Assembly: GCA_023213395.1 (NCBI GenBank)
Contig: CM041465.1
Span: 170,507,741 to 170,571,740 of the forward strand
From: Cycas panzhihuaensis
Taxonomy: Eukaryota; Cycadophyta
DNA: 64,000 bases
Reading direction: 5' to 3'
Below, in pieces: positions 8,640 to 19,778 of the stretch. Numbering within the stretch: the first letter of the stretch is position 1; every line of letters starts with the position of its first letter. A program made the position numbers and the translations under genes. The notes beneath the pieces are model-generated. The model worked only from the letters and a program-made list of their open reading frames with translations. It was not told where the DNA came from and made no database searches.

Positions 8640-10981
8640 AAGCATTTGGATTACCTTCTTTCCCTTGTTTCAGGACCGCAAAGGTGAAGGAGTGCGTCGG
8701 TTAGGGTAATGAGAGGAAGAGGACAAATCCCAGGCGCCCTTCCCCTTATCGCAGGAAGGACGGGAATTCAGGGATCTTCCCTGGTTCCAGTTGTTTTTGG
8801 GTTGAGCATTACGATCACATTCCCCATGTTTGGGGAACGGATCCTTATGGACTAGTTGGTCTAGATTGGGCCTTGAGGCCCGTTTAGGGGATGAGTCACG
8901 TTGAGGGGAATCCCTGGTATGCTGGGCCCTACAACGTGAGTCATCATAGAAACACTCCCCATGAATGGAATACCACTTCTTCTCAAGTGAGGAATCTAGC
9001 TTCCTCGCCTGAGAGGACTAGATGTTACAACTCCTAGGGAGGGTAGCTTGAGTAACTTATTGGATTTGTTTGTTAGAAGTAGGTGATGAAGGAGCTTGCA
9101 GTTTAAGTTCCTTCATCGTACGTTTGAATGAACGTATAGCAAAAGTGAGCAGATCTAGGGTCTTCTCAGTCAGATGAGAAGAGAACCTAGTGGATTGCTG
9201 TGGTTTGTTTTCTTTAGTTTGAGGTGGTGCCTCATGTCACTATAAGGGTTTGAGAGGCTTCTTGAGCCCAGTCTGGATCTCAATAGCCTCAAACGCTAAA
9301 CACTTTGTGATGGCAGAGTCACATGTAATCGCCCCCATCTTAAGGACTTCTACATGGACTCCAGGGTGAAGTGCATTAACAAAGAGACCCCTCTTCAATT
9401 CCTCGGGCAAAGTAGCCTTAGTGGAATAGAAGAGGTCATGAAATCGTTGCATAAAGTCACGATTCATTTCATCGTGACCTTGTTTGAGCAAAAGAAGGGA
9501 TTTCATTCCACTTTTGAATGGGCGAGCAACATCAAAATAATTAATGAATTCGTCCACAAGTTGCTGGAACGAGAAAATGGAATGGGCTGGCAGGCAATAA
9601 AACCACTTAAGGGCATCGCCTTATAAGGATCGTGGGAATAATTTCATTAGAATGTGATCATAGCCCCAGTAATCAATACACGCCATAGAGAAACTACGGA
9701 CGTGCTCCGCTGGGTCTTGTGATGAAGTTTCATCAAACTTAGGAACTTCGGGAGAGTAAGGCGACAGATTGGTTCTTAACACCTCAATAGATAATGGTGT
9801 CGATCTATAATCCATGAAGGGACGTGCCCTTGCCTGGACCATAGGATTGGCAAACGATATAGGAGGTAATGAACAAGGAATAGATAGGGGTGGTAAACCC
9901 ATCCCTCCTTGAGGAAGCGCCCCTTGCTGGAAAGGGATCTGAGGATAAGCGCCTTGAAAGGAAGTTGGGTTCCCTTGCAAAGGCGCAGCGTAAGAAGCTA
10001 TGTAGGATGGAGGACAGGAAGGGCCTGGAACTGAGTTTTGTCCATATAGACTGCCTGTGGGTGGCACAACCCCATATGGATGTAGCGGGTCCACCTCGTA
10101 AGCTGGAATATGGTTTCCTTTACTGTGCCCCCAAGGTTGAGAAGTATAACCTGGGGGTACGTAAAGAGAAGGACCATTAGGTTGGTTTTGAGTACATGTG
10201 GGAGCAGGTCCCACATGACTAGTGCTGGTAGCGCTAGTAGGACCTCTAGGCCTACTAAAAACACATACGCCACATTGAGAGGTGGCACATTAGCTTGACT
10301 CAGAAAAGGTATGCTTACCCCAAGTTGGGAGAAAGACATACCATGAGAGGGCCCTGAAGAGCTAGGACCATGATAAGGAATGGAAGGTGTAACATTCATC
10401 CCCAAGGTAGGTGTAGGGATAGAGCAGGATGAATGTGTAGGTGCGAAGGGGTTACTTGTTGTGGGAGGCATAGATGCGGATGAAGATGGTGGGACAGGAG
10501 CAGATAAGGAAAATGCTCCAGTACGTAAGACATCTTCAAACCATCTAGGATGCGATTGAAGACGAGCAGCTCGAAAGCACTCGCTAAGGGCTTCAACCAC
10601 GTCAGCAGGAGGAGTATCTACATGGTTATGAGAGGTAGACAGGACCTCAAATGAAGTAGACCCCTCAAGGCGCTCCTCATACGAATCACCAACTAGATGG
10701 TGGATCTCAAAAGGAGATGGGCCCTCTACCGTATGAGTAGAAGGATGGGTGTCGAGTGGGTGATGTTGATCACCCGGGTAGTAAATAGGATAGTCACCCT
10801 CTTGGGTGGATCCGGGAATGGATGTGGGGAACTCATGAGTTCCCGAGGCAAATGCATGATAAGCCCAATTAGAAGGGTATCCATCCATTATCGAATCAGA
10901 ATCCGATGATGAAAGAAGATGATACTTAGGATCTTCTAACAATGGAGGCAAACCACGTAGGTGACGTGAGAAGCGTTGCAT
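8640..10981 (-). pseudogene. Gag with zinc-knuckle region, Tat element 1
   Basis: Gag forms the virus-like particle and packages RNA. ATG at 10981 opens a frame containing MDGYPSNWAYHAF, shared by the gag of all family members. A long Pro/Ser-rich region follows, with at least two frameshifts (near 10240 and near 9600). The structured retrotransposon-gag core lies at 9240-9557, with MDEFINYFDVARPF, LKQGHDEMNRDFMQRFHDL and LPEELKRGLFVNAL. The nucleocapsid region (about 8940-8990) reads KKWYSIHGECFYDDS; in sibling copies the first Tyr is Cys, giving a C-x2-H-x4-H-x4-C knuckle, so this copy has lost its first ligand. The N-terminus lies about 150 bases after the PBS. Confidence 0.8.
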
Positions 10982-11130
10982 ACAAAACTTGCCAGCACGT
11001 TAGAAGAAGAGAAAAAAAAGATGCAAAGTATGCATTGGGGGATGCCCAACAAAAGAGATGAAGTGGAGGAGACCACTAAAAGGTAATAGTACCAACAGGA
11101 AGGAGTAGAAACTAGCTCCCTTACTGGCAA

Positions 11131-11149
11131 GTCCCCAGTATGGTCGCCA
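11131..11149 (-). other. Primer binding site, Tat element 1
   Basis: On the minus strand TGGCGACCATACTGGGGAC begins one base after the LTR end. It starts with TGG, as expected for pairing with a tRNA 3' CCA, and resembles PBS sequences of Ogre/Tat elements, which are reported to use a tRNA-Arg primer. The exact tRNA was not checked. Confidence 0.7.
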
Positions 11150-12060
11150 GTGGATGTGCATCTACGGGATAATCACTAAGCTCGGTAGGAGTGATAATGG
11201 TCGATGATGATATCGAAGGTGCGGGTAGAGACCTACAAGCAAAGAAAGTATCACGTAGGGCATCCCGTGCGCTGGAGCGCGAGTTTGGGACCTACGGATG
11301 ATACCCAATTACCTTGAAGTGGCCCTCAATCCTAGAGATAAAGAGGGAAAATAGGAAGGGTAGCCTGGATAAACGTGAGAGGAATATCCTCCCACCATTG
11401 GATGGCCGGAAGGGGAAGAGAGGAGTCCTCAAAGGTTTCCCTATGATGGAGGGAAATGGACGGGGACAAGGTAGGCGATAGCCTATGATATAGACAGGTT
11501 CCTCTTGGTTATTTGACCAAGCAAATAAGACGAAGAAGAGGAGGGAGAGAAAGTGAGAAAGACAACTAGACCAAAGACTTCCTTTAACGATTCAAAGAGC
11601 AAACGAAAAAAAGAAAAGGTAATAGGTGTCACACATGCAAGCAAACAATATCAAATGGAATGAACTGAATGGGTAAGCTAGGCTTCATAGGAAAAAGGAA
11701 AGGGAAGAGTGAGTTTCCTATAACATCCTTTTCCTATGAGGGTTGAGTATATGATATGAAAGCATACAAGTGTAAATGAAAGATACTGTTTACCCTTTTT
11801 ACTTTTCTGTGACCTACTTAGCTAGCACATAGATCCTAAATAAAAGTAAGAAAGGAAAATGAGAGTTGAAGGAGGGATGTACATACCCAGAAGATGTAGT
11901 GGCCAATGGGAGGCCTCACCTACACGCAACACACGTCCTCGCGTCAATCCACGGATATGTAACCAAGTCTTGACGTGAACGATGGGGGCTTCCTTACCTT
12001 CCCCTTTGCGAAAAGAAAGCGAAATAAAAGAAAGCAAAAGCAAAGAACAAAAACAGTAGA

Positions 12061-12066
12061 TCTTAC
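12061..12066 (-). promoter_or_regulatory. Splice-donor-like GTAAGA in LTR, element 1
   Basis: It lies 1,833 bases from the LTR start, close to the position of GTAAG words in the other four LTR copies. The three upstream bases (TAA) do not match the donor consensus, so this is the weakest example. Confidence 0.35.
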
Positions 12067-13241
12067 TTAGATCTGGACATTTCGTACCTTTGCGAGAGTA
12101 TCACGCCAACCTGCACATGCACGAGCTTATCCCTTCCAAGAAGTGGATGCAAAAGACGCTTATGTATATGCAAGTATATATATGATACTTATCTTAAAGT
12201 GTTAGAAAAAAATAACTACTACAATGAGCTCTAAAATTCTCTCTTAAACAAGTATATACAACAAGCAAAATGGAGTGAAGGGAAGCCTCAGGATGGCTAA
12301 CCCTTTGCTGGGTTCTCCACACAACTCTCTAGCACAACAAGATAATGGTAAAGGCAATTAAGGACAGCCAAGGGATGCAAGGAAAGAAATGATAAAGCAT
12401 TGGGAAATATGCAAGACACGGAGTTGCTATGGCCAGAAATTTGGTGCATAAACCCTTGCTAATGCTATCAAGGGATACCCAACAATACAAGGGACACTAC
12501 AGGGGTCCAAACAAGAGGCATGTAGGCGTGGAATCAGCACAGCAAGGGGCTGCACATGCTAATATCCCAGCGCAGGCCTAGGGTTTACTCACTCCTAATT
12601 ATCCCAAGAGGAGCATGGAGCAAGAGAAGAGAAGGTGGGAAGGGGATGCTCTTGGAGAGAAGGACTGAAAGGGGGGCTACCCCGCCTTGCTTTCTTCACC
12701 CAACCTTATGACTCTTCTCCCACTGCTCCCTTGAAGAAAACTAGCAGAGGGAAAGTAGAACCCAGGAGCAACAAGCCAAACTTACTGAAACAATAAGCTT
12801 TGCTATGGTCAAACCTAAAGGAAACAAGTAAACAAGGCAAGAAATAGGTCCAATATGGAGATAACTTACCATAAATCTGGAGAAAAGAGGTTGGGAAGAC
12901 TTATTGGGCTGATATAGGGCAGGTCTGACCTTGCTACCAGCGAAGAAGAGGGTCCCTGCAAGGGTTTGCAGGAGAAATCCCAATAGATAGCTGGAGGAGA
13001 CACTAGCCAGGCGAGTTGGAGAAGAACATCACTAAAATTGCTTGATAAAACCTAGAGAGAGGCTTCCCACCGTGAGAGAAGGTAGTTGCAGGCAGGTCCT
13101 GGCCTGGAGTTGTAGGAAACGCAAGCCTGCAAGTACACGTGTAGTAGAAATAGAAGAAGAGAAGGAGTTGCATCATAAATGGTTGTGTAAAAGAACCAAA
13201 AATGATCTAAGAAGACCTCAAAATGATGAGGGTTTTGATAT

Positions 13242-13247
13242 GTATAC
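13242..13247 (-). promoter_or_regulatory. TATA-like box in LTR, element 1
   Basis: GTATAC within GGGTATACATATC lies about 650 bases from the LTR start and about 125 downstream of the U3 hairpin, matching TATAAA in sibling LTRs but decayed. Confidence 0.4.
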
Positions 13248-13369
13248 CCATCCCAGCCCTAAGTGATCTAATAGGATGTGAATAGGGCTGAGGTGGACAC
13301 AAGGCCACATGGCAATTCCATGGAAAATCTAAGAATTGTGATGGCAGTTCTAAAAAGAATCGATCAGAC

Positions 13370-13385
13370 CGCAAAGAACTTTGCG
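13370..13385. repeat. U3 hairpin in LTR, element 1
   Basis: CGCAAAG and CTTTGCG are perfect 7-base arms around two bases. GATCGC and TAAGTTTACAGCGGG follow, words shared with other LTR hairpin regions. Confidence 0.6.
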
Positions 13386-13916
13386 ATCGCTAAGTTTACA
13401 GCGGGTGACCGTAAAGCCAGAATAGCAGAATTCTAGGTTCCGGGAGCTTTGGGAGGTGATGTGGCAGGCCTAGGAGGGGTTGGCCCTCCTGTCTAGGTGG
13501 CTGAGACAATCCAGAATGCACGTGGACAAAGGCAAGCAAAACATCAACAGGCAAAGGTCCCATGAAGGAGGTGCTAGGAGCTCAAAGTCGAGGCATGAAT
13601 ATACAAACCAAAAGAAGTTTGAGGCAGTGTGGAGACAGCGCGGAGGGTCGTATAGTGTCATGGGGATGCCTACCTTGCAGAAAGGTAGGTCCCGCTGGGT
13701 CGTCATAGGCTCACAATATGACAAGCAGCATGAACATGCAACAAATGCAAAGTAATCATGCAAATGAAGCAAGCAGTCATGCAACGAGGCAACACTTCTG
13801 TTAACCTTTCCAAAGAAATAGCATAAGTGAAAAGGAAGAAGTATACCTAAGCTTACTTGAGTCAACCTGCCTGTATCCATTCCCGGTAGTTGAGAAACAG
13901 CAGCCAACCTGACAGT

Positions 13917-14235
13917 GCAACTAGATTAGATATGGGTGGCTGGGAGAGGAGGATTCTCCTTTTGCACACTATTACTGTGTTAATTTTTTGGCCACTTTGG
14001 AGCAGTGGCACCGCCAGGAGGGCCACACCCCATCTCATCTAAGGCACCCATGGTCCATAGGTGGAAGACAATATTTAGAGGGATAAAGGACCAGGTCCAT
14101 GTACGGCAATTGGTGGCAGCGACATCACTAAACTTATTGACCTTGACAGACTTAACAGTGGATCCTTATCAAGCGATCTACTGGGAGAGTGACGACAAGG
14201 GCAGAGAGCTGGGGGATGAGCCCGATGAGAGTAAT
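13917..14235 (+). pseudogene. PMD-like antisense ORF fragment, element 2 (left part)
   Basis: Homologous to about 2105-2400 of the element 1 PMD ORF. Shared features are a LWSSGTA-type stretch, GGPHPISSKAPMVHRW and LLTLTDL, with an acidic stretch (ESDDKGRELGDEPDE) just before the break. The PMD core is missing because element 1's LTR begins at 13899. At 14235 the reading frame runs into the chromovirus LTR and resumes at 20717. Confidence 0.6.
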
Positions 14236-14581
14236 TGGACTTTTCCTTCTCAGAAATATAGACTTTCAGGTGCAAAAATTAGCAGAAAATGAAGCCAAAA
14301 TAATACAAATGCGCAAATAGATCACAGATAGTGAATCACCAAAATGAGTACCAAAGTAATTTCTCTTTCAAGATACCATACTCGACAACATTACAAGTGA
14401 TTTAACCCTTTAAATACACAAATAAGGATCTTCATCCTTATGATTCTATTGGTGACCCTAGTGGCCTTACATCTTATTAGACGACTTAGCGGTCTATATA
14501 CACATCTTAATAAACACCTTAATCCTTACTTGCTGGTGGCTTCCGTTAGCTAATGCTAAGGAAATGTGGGGTTATGTTACA
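14236..14581 (-). repeat. Chromovirus 3' LTR (346 bp)
   Basis: On the minus strand it starts TGTAACATAACC and ends with CA. It matches the copy at 20371-20716 along its length with scattered substitutions. No element longer than a promoter fits in it. Confidence 0.85.
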
Positions 14582-14594
14582 AGTCCCTCCCTGT
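14582..14594 (-). other. Polypurine tract, chromovirus
   Basis: CAGGGAGGGACT on the minus strand lies directly before the 3' LTR, as expected for the plus-strand DNA primer. Confidence 0.7.
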
Positions 14595-14752
14595 GAAACA
14601 CTGAGTCCTCACAGTGTTGGAGATGAGGATGTTGCTGGATGAACTCGTCAAATTCCTTAGTAGCTTCATCTACATCACAGCTGACCCACTGTACCAAGTG
14701 TTCAGAAATAGTGTGATTCCGGAGGCGGCACTGGTGACTGGTAAGGATTTTA
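14590..14752 (-). pseudogene. Chromodomain at the integrase C-terminus
   Basis: Chromodomains of chromoviruses steer integration toward marked chromatin. On the minus strand one frame reads RLRNHTISEHLVQW, then DEATKEFDEFIQQHPHL, matching the strand-strand-helix pattern usually seen as EYLVQWKNL, ATWE and FIQKHP. The usual Trp of ATWE is Lys here. It ends within the polypurine tract region, as is common in chromoviruses. The domain is clear, but the link to integrase is broken by stops. Confidence 0.7.
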
Positions 14753-15860
14753 TCAGGAGGAATTATAAGAGTTTACTCTTCAGAGAGAATGGGTAAGGTT
14801 GTGTGGGGTGTAACTTTAACGCTAAGGTATTTTTTTAGGCATGACACATGGAAAACATTATGGATGTTAGTATTTGGGGGGAGTTCTAGGGTGTAAGCAA
14901 CTTCACTGATTTTGTGCAGGATCTTATAAGGGCCATGGTAGCGGGGGCTTAGTTTATGCCCTTGATGTGACTTAAGGGATTGTTGCTTATAAGGTTGAAG
15001 GCAAAGGTATACTAGATCTCCAATATCAAAGTAGCGATCAAATCAATGGCAGTCTGTGAGTTGCTTCATTCGATTTCGGGTGGTGGCTAAATTCTGTCGA
15101 AGGGCATGCAAGATTTGATCTATTTCTTGAAGCTTTTATTGCACAGAAGTTGTTCGAAAGTTTGTGGCTAGGGTATGGTAGGAAGGTGGGTGGTAGCCAT
15201 AAAGAGCTAAAAATGGTGACATACCGATGGTAGAATGATGGGAAGAGTTATACCAATACTCGACCGGGGCAGGCCATGAAGTCCACTTAGCTTGGTGTTC
15301 TGAGGTAAAGCAATACAGATAAGTTTCTAAAGTTTTATTTATAACCTTAGATTGGTCGTCTATTTGTGGGTGGTAGGCAGAACTCATGTTAAATGAGGTT
15401 CCAACAGCCTTAAAGAGTTCTTGCCAAAAGGAGCTACTAAACTTAGGGTCTCGATCGTAAACGATAGATGATAGGAAGCCATGGAGGCGAAATGTGAATT
15501 AGACATACAAGTGAACGAGACGTGGGGATGAATATGAGGTGTGCACTAGGAGAAAGTGTGAGTACTTGGTTAATCAATCAATGACTACCCAAATGGAATC
15601 AAACTCGAAAGATGGAGGTAGGCCCATGATGAAGTCCATGGCAATATCTTGCCACTTGCCTTGAAGAATATTTAATGGTTAGAGAAGGCCAGGGAGAGGT
15701 TTGGTCTCTACTTTATTTCACTGACAGGTGTCACATTCTAATACAAAGGTGAATATGGTGGTCTTCATATGGGGCCAAAAGAAATCTGTGTGAATTTGTC
15801 GATAAGTCTTATCAAACCCAGAGTGGCCACCGAGGGCCGACGAGTGGTATTCTATTAGGA
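14753..15860 (-). pseudogene. Integrase, chromovirus
   Basis: The zinc-binding HHCC set is readable: EYHSS and GGHSG, then ECDTCQ (about 15720-15850). In the catalytic core, Asp in AMDFIMGLP and Asp in YDRDPKFSS are present, but the catalytic Glu has become Lys (HPQIDDQSKVINKTLE at about 15350), so the enzyme would be inactive. YWYNSSHHSTIGMSPF and the C-terminal [20 protein letters not shown] (about 14890-14990) follow. Stops are scattered throughout. Confidence 0.85.
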
Positions 15861-16023
15861 TTTTAGGGATGAATGAGGAGGAGGAATGGACAAAGATACG
15901 ATTGTGGTAGAGGAGGTGATTGTTAAAGGTCTACCAACCTTTATGGGTGAGAACTTTTTTTCTCCAATTAGGATAGTCTGGCTGGGTTTGGTTTTCAATG
16001 CATAGTTCATCAAGCTAAAGTGG

Positions 16024-16296
16024 TTAGGGATTGCTAATGGCATGGAGGCTTGGGTTAGAAACATTATCATCAAGGTGAAGATATGAAAGGGCATCTGTCA
16101 CTGTATTGTCTTTGCCTTTTTTATATGCTATTGATAAGTCAAAGACTTGTAATCGGTGAATCCACTTAGCTTGTTCTTCAGACAAGACTGGCTGAGTCAA
16201 TAAATTATAGAGGCTACAATGATCCGTGAGAATAGTGAACTTAGAGCCTAAGAGATATCGCCACCATTTCTCAATAGTGTGAAGAATAGCCTTCAT
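16024..16296 (-). pseudogene. RNase H, chromovirus
   Basis: KWWRYLLGSKFTILTDHCSL contains a catalytic Asp. QAKWIHRLQVFDLSIAYKKG and DNTVTDALSYL match the end of the gypsy RNase H domain, where ADALSR is usual. It joins upstream RT and downstream integrase on the minus strand; a stop near 16300 separates it from RT. Confidence 0.85.
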
Positions 16297-16302
16297 CTCT
16301 TT

Positions 16303-17407
16303 CTAATATGTAGAGAGACAAAACTCATGATCTTTTAATTTTCGACTTTCGAATGCAATGGGATGAGAGTCTTGTATTAGGACTGTGCCTAAACCAAATC
16401 CTGAAGCATTGCATTCAAGTTGGAAGGGTTGGTTGAAATCAGGAGTGATGAGGACTGAAGTGGAGGTCATTATGACCTTGAGGTGAGAAAAGGCAGCATC
16501 CACTTCTAGAGACCCTTGGAAAGCCTCTTTGCAAAGGAGGTTGGTTAATGGGATGACAAGAGCAACATAATTACGCATGAAGCATTGATAAAAACTAATG
16601 AGCCCAAGGAATGCTCGTAGTTAGGTAAAAGTGGTAGGTGTTGACCATGTTGTGATGACCAATATTTTATCACGGTCTACGCGTAGCCCTTCTAATGATA
16701 TGATGTGACCCAAATAATTGAGTTCTGATTATCCAAACTCACACTTAGATAGTTTTTCATAGAGTTGATGGTTTTGTAATATTTGGAGAACAATTTCTAG
16801 GTGTTGGATATGGTGATCTAAGCAGACACTATAAATAAGAATGTCATCGAAGAAAACTATGACAAACTTTCGAAGGTAACCAAAGATTTTATTTATGAGA
16901 GCTTAGAAGGTTATCAAGGCATTGCAAAGGCCAAATGGCATTGCACGAAACTTAAAATGGCCATGATGTGTGTGAAATGTTGTCTTATGGCAATTTATGA
17001 GGCAATTGGGATTTGGTAGTACCCAAATTAGAGGTCTAACTTAGAAAAAATGGTTGCGCCATGGATTTCATCTAGTATGTCATCTATGTGAGGGGTGGGG
17101 AACTTATTTTTAATGGTAATCTTATTTAATTCCCTATAGTTAATACAAAGGCAAAATGAGCCATCCTTCTTCCTAACTAAGACAATTGGGGCTGCATAAG
17201 GGCTTTTACTTGGTTGGATTATGCCCATGTTGAGGAGCTCATTTGTGAGTTTCTCAATTTCATTCTTTTGGAAGTATGAGTTACGGTAAGGTCGAAGGCT
17301 GATAGGGTCATGGTTAGATTGGAGGTCAATTGTATGACAGAAACCATGGTCAAGAGGGGTAGTGGCAGGAAGAGGGGCAAATACTTATTTATATTAGGTA
17401 ATGACAT
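16303..17407 (-). pseudogene. Reverse transcriptase, chromovirus
   Basis: [20 protein letters not shown] and [20 protein letters not shown] (17228 downward) are the fingers region, with [11 protein letters not shown] holding the first catalytic Asp. The catalytic loop reads [10 protein letters not shown] (about 16827-16862) with both Asp intact. The connection domain lies in 16303-16578, with FQLECNASGFGLGTVLIQ. Stops and frameshifts occur around 16620, 17030 and 17220. Confidence 0.85.
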
Positions 17408-17517
17408 CCTAGATGCGTGGATGAATTTATGGTGCGGTTTGAATATTATTGAGACAGACTATATACCATATATGAGATTGAAGATGGCGTTTCATACGTC
17501 TAGGAGAGACCACTTGG

Positions 17518-18117
17518 TTAGGGGGGATTGCATTCCATAAATTTTATAATTTTGTGGTCTTTGAAGGCAATGAATGGATTTATAGGCGAGTTGTTCATGC
17601 TATAGGTCCCTACTTTTTGCAACCATTGAATCCCCAAGATAGCATCGGATCCTCCTATTGAAAAGGCATAGAAATCTAACACCAAAAGGTATGAGCTAAT
17701 TTGGATTTGGAGGTTTTTAATAACACCTGCACAATAGAGTTTCTGGTGCCCTAGTAGAGAACATATGAAACCAGTTTTTGGGACAATATATAGGTTGAGT
17801 TGTCTAGCTATCGAAATATCAATGAAGTTAAGTGACATGCCACCGTCAATCAAGATAGATATTGGAGTCTTACAGAGGATGCCTCTAACTCTTAGGGGTT
17901 CAGGGTAAGAGGAGGTGGTGACAATAGATATAGATACTTTGGGGTGGGGGTCTAGTGTAGGTTCATCATGGGTTTCATCATTAGTCTCATGGTCAAAGTT
18001 AGAGTCATAGGGATCATCAGGGAAGAGGGATGGGTCGATGGAGAAAACCATACGCCGTACTTTGCAAGTGACCATGTCCGAAAGTCCACTTTTCTGCACA
18101 TTACATACAAAGGCCAA
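17518..18117 (-). pseudogene. Aspartic protease, chromovirus
   Basis: A 199-residue open frame. PISILIDGGMSLNFIDISIA (about 17820-17870) corresponds to the active-site loop usually written DSGATHNFI; the Ser/Thr is Gly here, giving D-G-G. GGSDAILGIQWLQKVGTY (about 17610-17660) is the second conserved block. A cysteine-containing N-terminal part links it to gag. It is the longest uninterrupted frame of this element. Confidence 0.75.
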
Positions 18118-18244
18118 CCTTTAGTCGACGTTGTACTTCGGCTTGAGAAATTTGGACTCTTTTGGTGGATGTATCACCATTCTAGCGATCAGTAGATGGG
18201 CATGTGGAATCATCCTATCGTGGTCAAGGATGTGTGAAGTTGGC

Positions 18245-19061
18245 TTAAGGATGAGAGGCATCATCAGATTGAGGTTGAGGTCGTTGGAAGTCTAACTGTC
18301 GAGTGCGTGAGGACCAAGAGTTATCCCCACGAATAATTGAGGGCCTGTTTGTTACAAACTCAGCTTCTACTGCACGTGCCCACTTAAAAGCTTCCTTAAG
18401 GGAGTAGATTGCCACTGTCTTTAATCTCATATGAATATGGTCTTGGAGTCCCACCACATAAATATCAATCACAGTTTGTTTATCCAAGTTTTGGCTTTGT
18501 GGCGCATGATTATATAAGGCTTTAAATTCATCCATGTAGCCTCTATAGTTGAGGTCTGCTTAAACCGAGTGAGTTGTGTGAAGAAAGATTGACTCCATGT
18601 ATCTTCATATTGTTCAAAGAAACAACTAGTAAAGTGGGACCATATTTGGTGAGAGGGATATTTTCACTTCCACCAGTTAAACCAATGGTGAGCTCGACCA
18701 TCTAAGTAAATGAAAGCGTATAAGAGTTGGTCCTCTTCTGACATCGGGTGAAGAGTGAAGTAGGATTCTAACTTGTTAATCCAGCTTCGAATGCACTCTC
18801 TATTCACATCTGGATCAAAGGTAGGAATGTTGATTTTATGGTGGAAAAAGGGCTGTCTTGGTGGAGAACTTCCTATATTTCTTCCTTAAAAAGGGGGAGG
18901 TTGGTTGCCTGTCGAGTTAGTAGTTCCTGTGCTTTGGAGTTGAGGTGGAAACAACTACCAAACCTGACTGAGAATCTCTCACCTAGTGTCGTCCAGGTCG
19001 GATTTGGTAGGCATGCCATTGAGTCTATTGTTGACCTATGTTTTAAAATTAGACAAGTCAT
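18245..19061 (-). pseudogene. Gag, chromovirus
   Basis: The retrotransposon gag core is readable at about 18600-18840 as NRECIRSWINKLESYF and LLYAFIYLDGRAHHWFNWW. The C-terminal part at 18245-18535 contains YVVGLQDHIHMRLKT and EAFKWARAVEAEF. Stops interrupt 18540-18660. The N-terminal frame 18873-19061 probably belongs to the same gene. No clear CCHC knuckle was found before the protease. Confidence 0.75.
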
Positions 19062-19503
19062 TGGTCAACTCAAAAATTTCTCTATTTGAGTTTTTGCCAT
19101 TGGAGCTAAAGAAAGAGATTAAAGAATCAGGAACAAGTAGAGAGAAGGGAAATAAACGAAGTGGGACAGAGCAAGAAAGAACAGGATGTAAGAATAGGGA
19201 GTTGTTATAGGGAAAGAAGGGGCGAATAAAGGGATGTGGGATGTCTATAGCCTATTGACCCCAAATTACATAAGCAAGATATTTGGACCACTACAAATAG
19301 CACAAAAAACTCATCAAAATGGGGTGTATGAATTTTAAGTGGTGGGGCCCACCTGTGGCCTAGGTATAAAAAGAGTGAAAATTGGGGGCATAAACTAACT
19401 CAGTGAAAAATGACCCTTACGATATGATGATCAAATTGAGATACATGAGTTATAAGTGTAATGTTTTCTTTTCCTTTTTGCACCGTGAGTAACGACTAAG
19501 TGG

Positions 19504-19778
19504 AGTTTTTTTTTTTTTTTCTTTTTTTTTGGGGGGGGGGGGGGCTTGGAAGCTTAACTGTTCTGATAAGTTTTAAATTCAGGAAGTAAGTGGCTTATGG
19601 TCTTAATTAAAACCAAGGTAGGGGAAGTAGGGTGGGAATGATCAGATGTGTCCTACCCACTGAAAGATGAGGTGTGCTTGGTCTTATAGGCCTACTAATA
19701 AACATTTGATGCAGAAGTTCGGGGTAGGTAACTTCGTGGCACTAACTGCTAACCACTGCACTACAAGACTTTAGTGGC
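19504..19778 (-). mobile_element. Probable tRNA-derived SINE
   Basis: On the minus strand TAGTGCAGTGG (19753-19763) fits the pol III A-box pattern about 12 bases from the 5' end, and an A-rich tail (A9GA15) lies at the 3' end (19506-19530). Flanking GACTAAGTGG (19494-19503) and GACTTTAGTGG (19768-19778) resemble a target duplication. The B box is poorly preserved. The family was not identified. Confidence 0.45.
19506..19544 (+). repeat. Homopolymer tract T15-C-T9-G14
   Basis: Fifteen T, one C, nine T, then fourteen G. The T part is probably the SINE tail; the G run is unexplained and may be misassembled or miscounted. Confidence 0.8.

Larger units (their letters stand above)
1482..13899 (-). 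mobile_element. Tat-like Ty3/gypsy LTR retrotransposon, element 1
   Basis: Read on the minus strand the order is 5' LTR (13899-11151), PBS, gag, protease, RT, RNase H, integrase, conserved spacer, then a plus-strand (antisense) PMD-like ORF and probable LTR remains below 1481. RT before integrase identifies Ty3/gypsy. The RT block with NNACPKDNFPLPFIDQIID is characteristic of the Tat lineage. It is defective: gag has at least two frameshifts, pol has several stops and the protease catalytic Asp is lost, yet the integrase DDE residues and RT FMDD are still readable. It retains more coding sequence than element 2. The 5' LTR edge at 13899 cuts directly into element 2's PMD ORF, suggesting that element 1 inserted there. 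Confidence 0.8.
11151..13899 (-). repeat. 5' LTR of Tat element 1 (2,749 bp)
   Basis: The LTR begins TGTTTCTC at 13899 and ends CA beside the PBS. On the minus strand it shows an inverted repeat in U3 (13370-13385), a TATA-like word (13242-13247), a TA-rich run (about 12165-12200), a GTAAGA donor-like word (12061-12066) and no long ORF. Short ORFs inside it have no recognisable product. Its outer edge abuts plus-strand PMD sequence of element 2 with no polypurine tract. Confidence 0.75.

Noticed and set aside
9354-9626. Plus-strand ORFs opposite gag and pol of elements 1 and 2 (for example 6433-7038)
   Set aside because: They mirror conserved pol or gag frames on the other strand; their residues are explained by the true genes.
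11822-13266. Several 60-80 residue ORFs in the LTR of element 1
   Set aside because: They lie wholly within an LTR, have no recognisable domains, and have no counterparts in frame in other LTRs.
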